Source: Tetmemena sp. SeJ-2015 (Eukaryota > Ciliophora > Spirotrichea > Sporadotrichida > Oxytrichidae). Taken from it: a stretch of 64,000 nt of DNA. Each line of letters begins with the position of its first letter. The stretch's first letter is position 1. Below are positions 58,607-64,000 of the stretch, in pieces. The notes below the pieces were generated by a model. The model had not been told where the DNA came from. It saw nothing but the letters and a program-made list of their open reading frames with translations, and ran no database searches. Where the stretch lies: positions 27,418 to 91,417 of the forward strand of contig JAJKFJ010021242.1 of the NCBI GenBank assembly GCA_027382625.1, in the 5' to 3' direction. A program made the translations under genes and the position numbers.

Positions 58607-61016
58607 CGTTCGTGCAGAGATTTGCTGAGGAGAAAAAGAGAAAAGAAACTGAGACTCTCGATGAGTACCACAAACGAATTTAGCAAGACTATGATGAAAA
58701 ACAAAAGGATTATGTTTAAAGATAGCAGAAGAGTAAGTTTTCTTAAGAAGGTAAAGAAGAGTTTAAGTAAAAGTATGATCTCTCCGGCCAGTTTAATAAG
58801 GCTGATGGCTAGCGAGCATTCGCCCCTAGTTTATAGACAATTCAACAAATTCAGGATAAAAAGAGAGCGGCTGCTCAAAAGAATAGAGTTAAACTTGCTA
58901 ATGAAGCTAACACTGATGATGAAAGATCCCACCGAATTAAAAAGTTATCAATAAATCCAGCCGCAGAAGGAGCTAAGCTCGACAGAAAAGGAGTAAAATA
59001 CTCTAGTGATAAAGGAACAAAGAATTTCATCTCCAAAAGAAAGCAAAATATTATATTTATCGAGAGGGTTAATGAGAGACATGGGTTTGCGTCTGGGTAG
59101 ATAATTGATGACGAAGATGAAGAAGAGATGACTGAATGGAAAGGTGGGACTACAAAGTAAGATGAAATAAAGAGGTTTGAAGATTTAAAACTGCCACCTA
59201 TCAAAGGATATAAGCTCGATGATCTTGGATTAGGAGCTGCTGGTGAGAGAGCTTTTGCTAAGTATGAAGGTTATTAATCTGATCAAAGTTAAAAGAGCAA
59301 GAATTTGTTCAATAACCAAGACATCTCCACAAGGAAGTTGCTCCAAACAGTTGAGACTAATTATAGAAAGAATTTGCCAAGTAGTCTCAAGCAAATGCAA
59401 GACAAAGCTGTTGATGAAGGTGAGGAGTCAGATGATCTTGAGAGAGATGCTAATCCAGCACTCAATCCTTTCAAAACAGTTACTGGAGAGCTCAAGTAAA
59501 TTCCTGTTTATAATCCACCATAGCAGCAGGTTATAGATTGGAGAAAGGAAGGATAACATAGTTCTAGTGATGATGAGTTGCCTGACACAAAAAAAGTCCT
59601 GGAAAGACTTAACATCAAAAACTAAAATGAAGATCCTAACAAGCTATCAATATATTTTCAGCTTAAAATTTTTCAATAGTGGAGGGAGATCTAACAACTT
59701 ATGATGAAAACCAACTAGACCAAGCTAAAAAGTAATAAAGAGTTATCATATTTAACAAACCTCCAAAGGCTCAAGCTTCTTCTACATCTTTAAGCAAAGC
59801 TATTACTGAAGTTAACAAGGGAGAAGATACTAAGCCAATTGATGTGAAGTAATAGTTAGCAGGGCAAACAGGTAAAAGCCTTGGAATGACTTCGAAAGGT
59901 TCTCCTAGAGGCTAGAGTGTAGACAGTATGTTAAAAGCACAACAAGCTGCAACAGAAACACCATCTTAGGGAACTCCATCACACAAAGGCCCTGCTAGAG
60001 GAACAAGAAGTAAGTTTGGACAGAGCAAAACTCAGCCATCCTAAAACAAGAAGGAAAAGGAGAAGAGTCAATACTTGCCTCCTGGTTAAAGAAAGCGACC
60101 TCTTAGATAAGACCCATGGGGAGGAGAAGATTAAATTTTTTAGATTCAGATGAGAAAAGATAAAAAAGAATAGCTAGCTAGTAAAGATTAACTGAGTTAG
60201 CTCAGCCAAAGCCAAAGAAATATGTCCTCGTCAAGGATGATGAGGAAGAGAAGGAAGAGGATGAAGTTGAAATGAAGACCAAAGCAATCAACTAAAAAGT
60301 AGAGAAGGGAAAAGCCATTAATTTCTCAGACTATGTGGATAGGGATGTGCCCTATTTGAAGAACAACATACATGGTTTAGGCACTGAGTAGAAAGGAAAG
60401 CAAAAGACTTTCGACACTAAGCTCAATTTTATATTATAAATAACAAGACTGGATTATTTAGTAAACTAGGAGCTCAGCAATAGATAGCAGAGGAAGAAGG
60501 TGAACAAAAAGGAGAGAAGACTGTCAAAGGTGCAGCAGGTACTATTAAATATATAAAGGACAAGAAAGCCAAAACTGTCAAGAATGCAAAAAAAGGTGCG
60601 AGATCACCTACTGACTAAAATAACCTTGAAAATAACTAAGGAGATGGGCCTGAGTTCTTACAGCGAAATAATAATTATCATTTATTAATAATCTTGATGG
60701 GATTCAAGGAGGATTCGCATACTTTTTGAAAAAGCAGTAAAGGGCTCTAGCTAATCCTTAAGCCAACAATCAACGAAAGGGAAGGGAGGTAATCAAAAAA
60801 GGTGCAGCCAGTTCTTACGGTTTAACAATTACGGGGGGAAACAATTTAACACTTGGGGAGTTAAGACTTTTGGAAGGAGCAGCAACAACACACATTTCTA
60901 AGATGGTGAAGGGTTACTTTGTTAGGAAATGGTATCTAAACTACTAAATAAGGAAGAGACTTGGTATTCCTTTTTCAGGTTTGGAATTCACTGAAAATGC
61001 CTTCTTAAGATATTGA
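58603..61016 (+). CDS. Large charged protein with C-terminal IQ motif
   Basis: MTFVQRFAEEKKRKETETLD opens a chain of polar, Lys/Glu/Gln-rich exons (RIQQDYDEKQKDYVQRQQ; DDEDEEEMTEWKGGTTKQDE; LKQMQDKAVDEGEESDDLER; KSPR-like repeats later). Near the end, AATTHISKMVKGYFVRKWYL resembles an IQ calmodulin-binding motif (IxxxVxGYxVRxxY), then RLGIPFSGLEFTENAFLRY and TGA 61014-61016. Several frame changes (about 59650, 60135, 60435, 60690, 60830) imply introns or IESs. Neighbouring ORFs in other frames are shadows. Ca2+/calmodulin-linked cytoskeletal role is a guess from the IQ motif. Confidence 0.5.
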
Positions 61017-61196
61017 TAATAAATTTAATAAATTAAAATTAATAGTAATTTTATTGTGTTGATTATACTTTTCAAGGCCTAATTAAAGATTGCATGATAT
61101 GGCTCTGTTAATGGATTTATTATTATTGTATTTTAATATAGTTAATGAATAGGTTTACCTCCCTAATTAGTTGAGGTTGTGAATGAGTAGAGCAAA

Positions 61197-61961
61197 ATGA
61201 GAAACTTGTTAAATAAAACTTACAAGCACCAAGCAAACAAAAAGAAAACAAAGAAGAAGGTGTTGTTTGCTGCTGATAATCAAGAAGATGAAGAGGGCTT
61301 TGGTGCTGACTAGTCTCAAGCAGTTATATCAGAAGAAGAGCCATCTGCGACTAAAAAGCCCTCTCCTGTGAGGAGAATCCCCAAAGGAGCCACTCCTCAG
61401 TAATTACTAGATAACTTGCAAAAGGACTTTGTAGCCAAGGGTTTAGACGCCTATACCCAATTCAAAAAGTATGGAGGAGGCATAGACCACAACGAAAAAG
61501 GAGAAATTTAAGCCAAAGATTAAAAGACACAAGCAAGAGATGATAAGATGGGTCAAGATGAGATCAATGCTTTGGAGTAAAAGATTCCTAAATGGATAGG
61601 AGACTAAATCAACCAAGACAAGTTCCTAAATGTACAAGAGCAAGAAGAATACCTCAAGAAGATTGCAAAAGTTAAAAGCTCAAAGAAAGCTCATGATCCT
61701 GCAGAGCAAGCAGTTCAACTAGATGCACAAGGCAGACCTATTCCTAAACAAGTATTTTCATCCTCTCTTGCCGCTTTTGCTCAAATCCATGGAGTTTTCA
61801 AAAAACCAGAAGAACAGAAAGAAACAATTAAAAACCTAAGAAATGAAGACGAGGACGACTATGGCGAAGAAGATATTCAAGAGCTATTACTATAATAAAT
61901 TATTTTTAAAATTTAAATAAATTAAATAAAGAGATTATAAAAGCTGCTTTTAAAATATTGA
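61197..61961 (+). CDS. Hypothetical charged protein, 254 aa
   Basis: Open frame MRNLLNKTYKHQANKKKTKK to NLRNEDEDDYGEEDIQELLL, continuing through TAA/TAG codons to TGA 61959-61961; the last codons are AT-rich and may not be coding. The frame is also open upstream (EVVNEQSK), so this may be the last exon of the preceding gene, separated by the AT-rich 61017-61180. Sequence is Lys/Glu/Gln-rich with one more ordered part (LQKDFVAKGLDAYTQFKKYG). No domain. Confidence 0.55.
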
Positions 61962-63250
61962 AAAAACGAAGATAGATTGATGAAGATGAAGATTTCTTTC
62001 CCATTGAAAATTTAATTTTAAGTATCAGGAGTTCTCAAGAGAAGCAATAGTCTTTTACAAACGAGTTGGAGATATGATGATTAAGTGGACCATAGTTGTA
62101 GGAGTAGCATTTAAAAAGGACAAGAAATTTTATTTGCCAATCAAGCTATTTATAAAATCTAATTTAAACAACAAATATATTAAATAAATTATAAAATTGA
62201 AAACTAGAATCTGATTAAATTATTGTGCTACACATTCAAACAAATTCCTTAAAAATAACAAATTAAAATCTAACCTCATTTTATATATAGAACTTAATTT
62301 GCTTAACTATTCATAATCAACTAAACACAAAAAAAGTAAAATTCGAATATGAAAGTAGGAATAATAAGAATATACTCCTCTTTTTTTTCCTAATAGACCC
62401 TTAAAATTCTTTAATTTTATTACTAAAATAAAAAAAAAGCTATAAAAGCCAGTGAACACTCTTAAAAATATATTTTATAATGAAGTCTTAATAGTGTGAT
62501 AATAATTTAAAATTATATAATTATATTTATAATGAAAATTGGAACAAAAATATTTGTAATATATTAGGAGAACCATTGAAATCTAGGAATTCTATACTAG
62601 TATATCTTATGAATCTAGAACTTCTCAAGATATTATAAATTGAACATGATTACATGATGAAAGAATGTTTTTTAAATGAAATAAATGCTGATTATAAAGA
62701 CCATGTTTAGGTGATTCAAAGATGTTACTCTTAAAATAAGCAAGCTTCTAATTTATATTAAATATATAAATAATCTACTATATAAAAATAATACTTTATG
62801 CTATTAAAAAATTAAATAAAAAGCGAAGAAGAAAAATTCTGAGGAGAAGTAAGGCATTAATCTCAAATAAAATAAAATCATCTTATAGAAAGATAAAAAT
62901 CTTTAAAAAGAAAGATTTAATTTGAAAATAAAAGTAAAAGAATAAGAAAAAATATTAATATGCGAAAGATTAAACCAATATGACTACAATATCAAATTAG
63001 AGATAATAAAAAAATTTAAAATTTTATTTTAAATAAATGAATTTTAAGAATATTTCACAAAATAAAATTATCTTTATTATAAAATATATTTAAAGAAATA
63101 ATATAGGAAACAATTGTTCAAAAAAAAAATAAAATAAAAATAATAAAATGAACATAAAAAATGTAAATTAAAAATTATGAGATATCTATATGGATCATGT
63201 ATGAAATGCGTTATTGAAAGGGAATCAGCAGATATTTGTGAACTGGATAA
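61962..63250. other. Very AT-rich intergenic or germline-limited DNA
   Basis: Poly-A/T tracts and short A/T words throughout; no open frame with a protein-like translation on either strand beyond what chance and TGA scarcity would give. No tRNA-like or telomeric sequence seen. Confidence 0.6.
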
Positions 63251-63291
63251 TATAATTTATATTATTGGTCAATAAAGAAAAGCTGCACAGC

Positions 63292-64000
63292 GGCCGATTT
63301 TTGATAAAGGTTTTAGTTCGCGAAATATTTGCCCCTCTAATTTCTGGGCTAAAAAGTCAACTTTCCCAAAAAAACAAATTTGGAAAAAAGTGAAACATAA
63401 ATCCTAAAACGAAAACTCGCAGGGATCCGATCTTATCAAAGACAAAATGAGGGGCCACTGCAAATAAGTTGCCTAGGGCCTCTCAATAGCGTTATTTGGC
63501 TTCACCCCGGCCGATTTTTGATAAAGGTTTTAGTTTTGCGAAATTTTGCCTCTCTTTAAATTTTTGGGGTATAGTCAACTTTTCCCCAAAATCAAATTTG
63601 GAAAATGTGATCAAAAAATCCCAATCGAAAAATCGCAGGGATCCGAAACTTTTCAAGACAAAATGAAAAGGCCCCCTCAACCCCCGGGTTTTATTCAGGG
63701 GGGCTGAATGACGGCCCTTTCCCATATTGGCCCTCCGATAAGTTTGTTGCGAGTTTTAGCCCAAAATGAGTCCCCGGGGTTTTTTTTCCAAAAATTTTGA
63801 CTATTTTTTTTTTGATTAGGAATTTTGGGGGCTCCCCAGAGGGACCCAAAAAAGGGTAAAAGGGAGGTTTTTGTACCCTAAAGGGGTGAGTAAAAGCTCC
63901 CCACAAAACCCTCTAACCCCCCGGGGCATTCCAAAAGGGGGCTGAATCGAGCGGGGTTGCCCATATTGGCGTCCGATAAAATCGTTCGCGATTATAGCCA
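63292..64000. repeat. Degenerate tandem repeats at the right edge
   Basis: A unit beginning GGCCGATTTTTGATAAAGG occurs at 63292 and again at 63509 (period about 217 bp), with CGCAGGGATCCGA near the end of each. A second unit beginning GCTGAAT (63703 and 63941, period about 238 bp) shares CCCATATTGG and CCGATAA further on. Copies differ mainly by homopolymer lengths. The array continues off the window. Satellite-like germline repeats are plausible. Confidence 0.7.

Noticed and set aside
1..64000. CRISPR arrays, rRNA or tRNA genes
   Set aside because: No regularly spaced direct repeats, rRNA-like or cloverleaf sequence was seen by eye; a tRNAscan run would be needed to exclude a short tRNA.

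Overview
The window looks like germline (micronuclear) DNA of a spirotrichous ciliate, most like an oxytrichid or stylonychid hypotrich. Three things support this. (1) Conserved genes read through TAA and TAG as Gln and stop only at TGA (for example a TAA codon inside the ribosomal protein uL6/RPL9 gene). (2) Introns are tiny (about 22-120 nt, GT..AG). (3) At least one gene is scrambled: a P5A-type P-type ATPase lies as 41 macronuclear-destined segments (MDSs), the even-numbered ones in one block (8273-10472) and the odd-numbered ones in the next (10526-12878). Each of the 40 junctions is bridged by a shared pointer of 4-14 bp. Virtual splicing at these pointers, plus removal of one 38-bp conventional IES, gives exactly 3,498 nt: 1,165 codons plus TGA.

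Layout. 1-1.5 kb: two minus-strand proteins with acylation-type N-termini (MGNCC partial; MGAICC with a GAS2 domain). 1.6-4.9 kb: a GPCR-PIP kinase fusion. 5.3-6.1 kb: RPL9. 6.3-8.2 kb: an ionotropic-receptor-like channel. 8.3-12.9 kb: the scrambled P5A ATPase. 13.1-15.7 kb: short coding islands on both strands, including a kinase catalytic loop, perhaps another scrambled locus. 15.9-24.2 kb: a secreted GPI-type glycoprotein, a FYVE-like/coiled-coil protein and disordered proteins. 24.5-26.1 kb: a Na/K/Ca-exchanger-like gene whose C-terminal half lies 5' of its N-terminal half. 26.4-28.4 kb: two uninterrupted ORFs touching by an ATGA overlap, of different base composition and possibly germline-limited. 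28.6-31.0 kb: UFC1, an LSm12-like gene and a Cys-rich membrane protein. 31.0-37.8 kb: homopolymer-rich, decayed DNA carrying fragments of a TBE/Tc1-mariner-type transposon. 38.0-50.9 kb: a dense cluster (two more Cys-rich membrane proteins, an OSCA/TMEM63-like channel, an ARF-like GTPase, a BAR-like protein, 14-3-3, a membrane RING-H2 ligase). 51.6-52.6 kb: a perfect 430-bp inverted repeat. 52.6-61.96 kb: large coiled-coil, TPR and IQ-containing proteins. 62.0-63.25 kb: very AT-rich, no genes. 63.3-64 kb: degenerate tandem repeats.

Most genes are ordinary somatic functions (membrane transport, lipid and Ca signalling, cytoskeleton, UFMylation, protein turnover). There is no sign of a co-regulated operon. 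What ties the window together is germline architecture: scrambled MDSs, short IESs, transposon remains and spacer DNA that would be removed when a macronucleus forms. Coordinates of multi-exon genes are the outer limits; introns that could be placed are given in the entries. All translations were done by eye.
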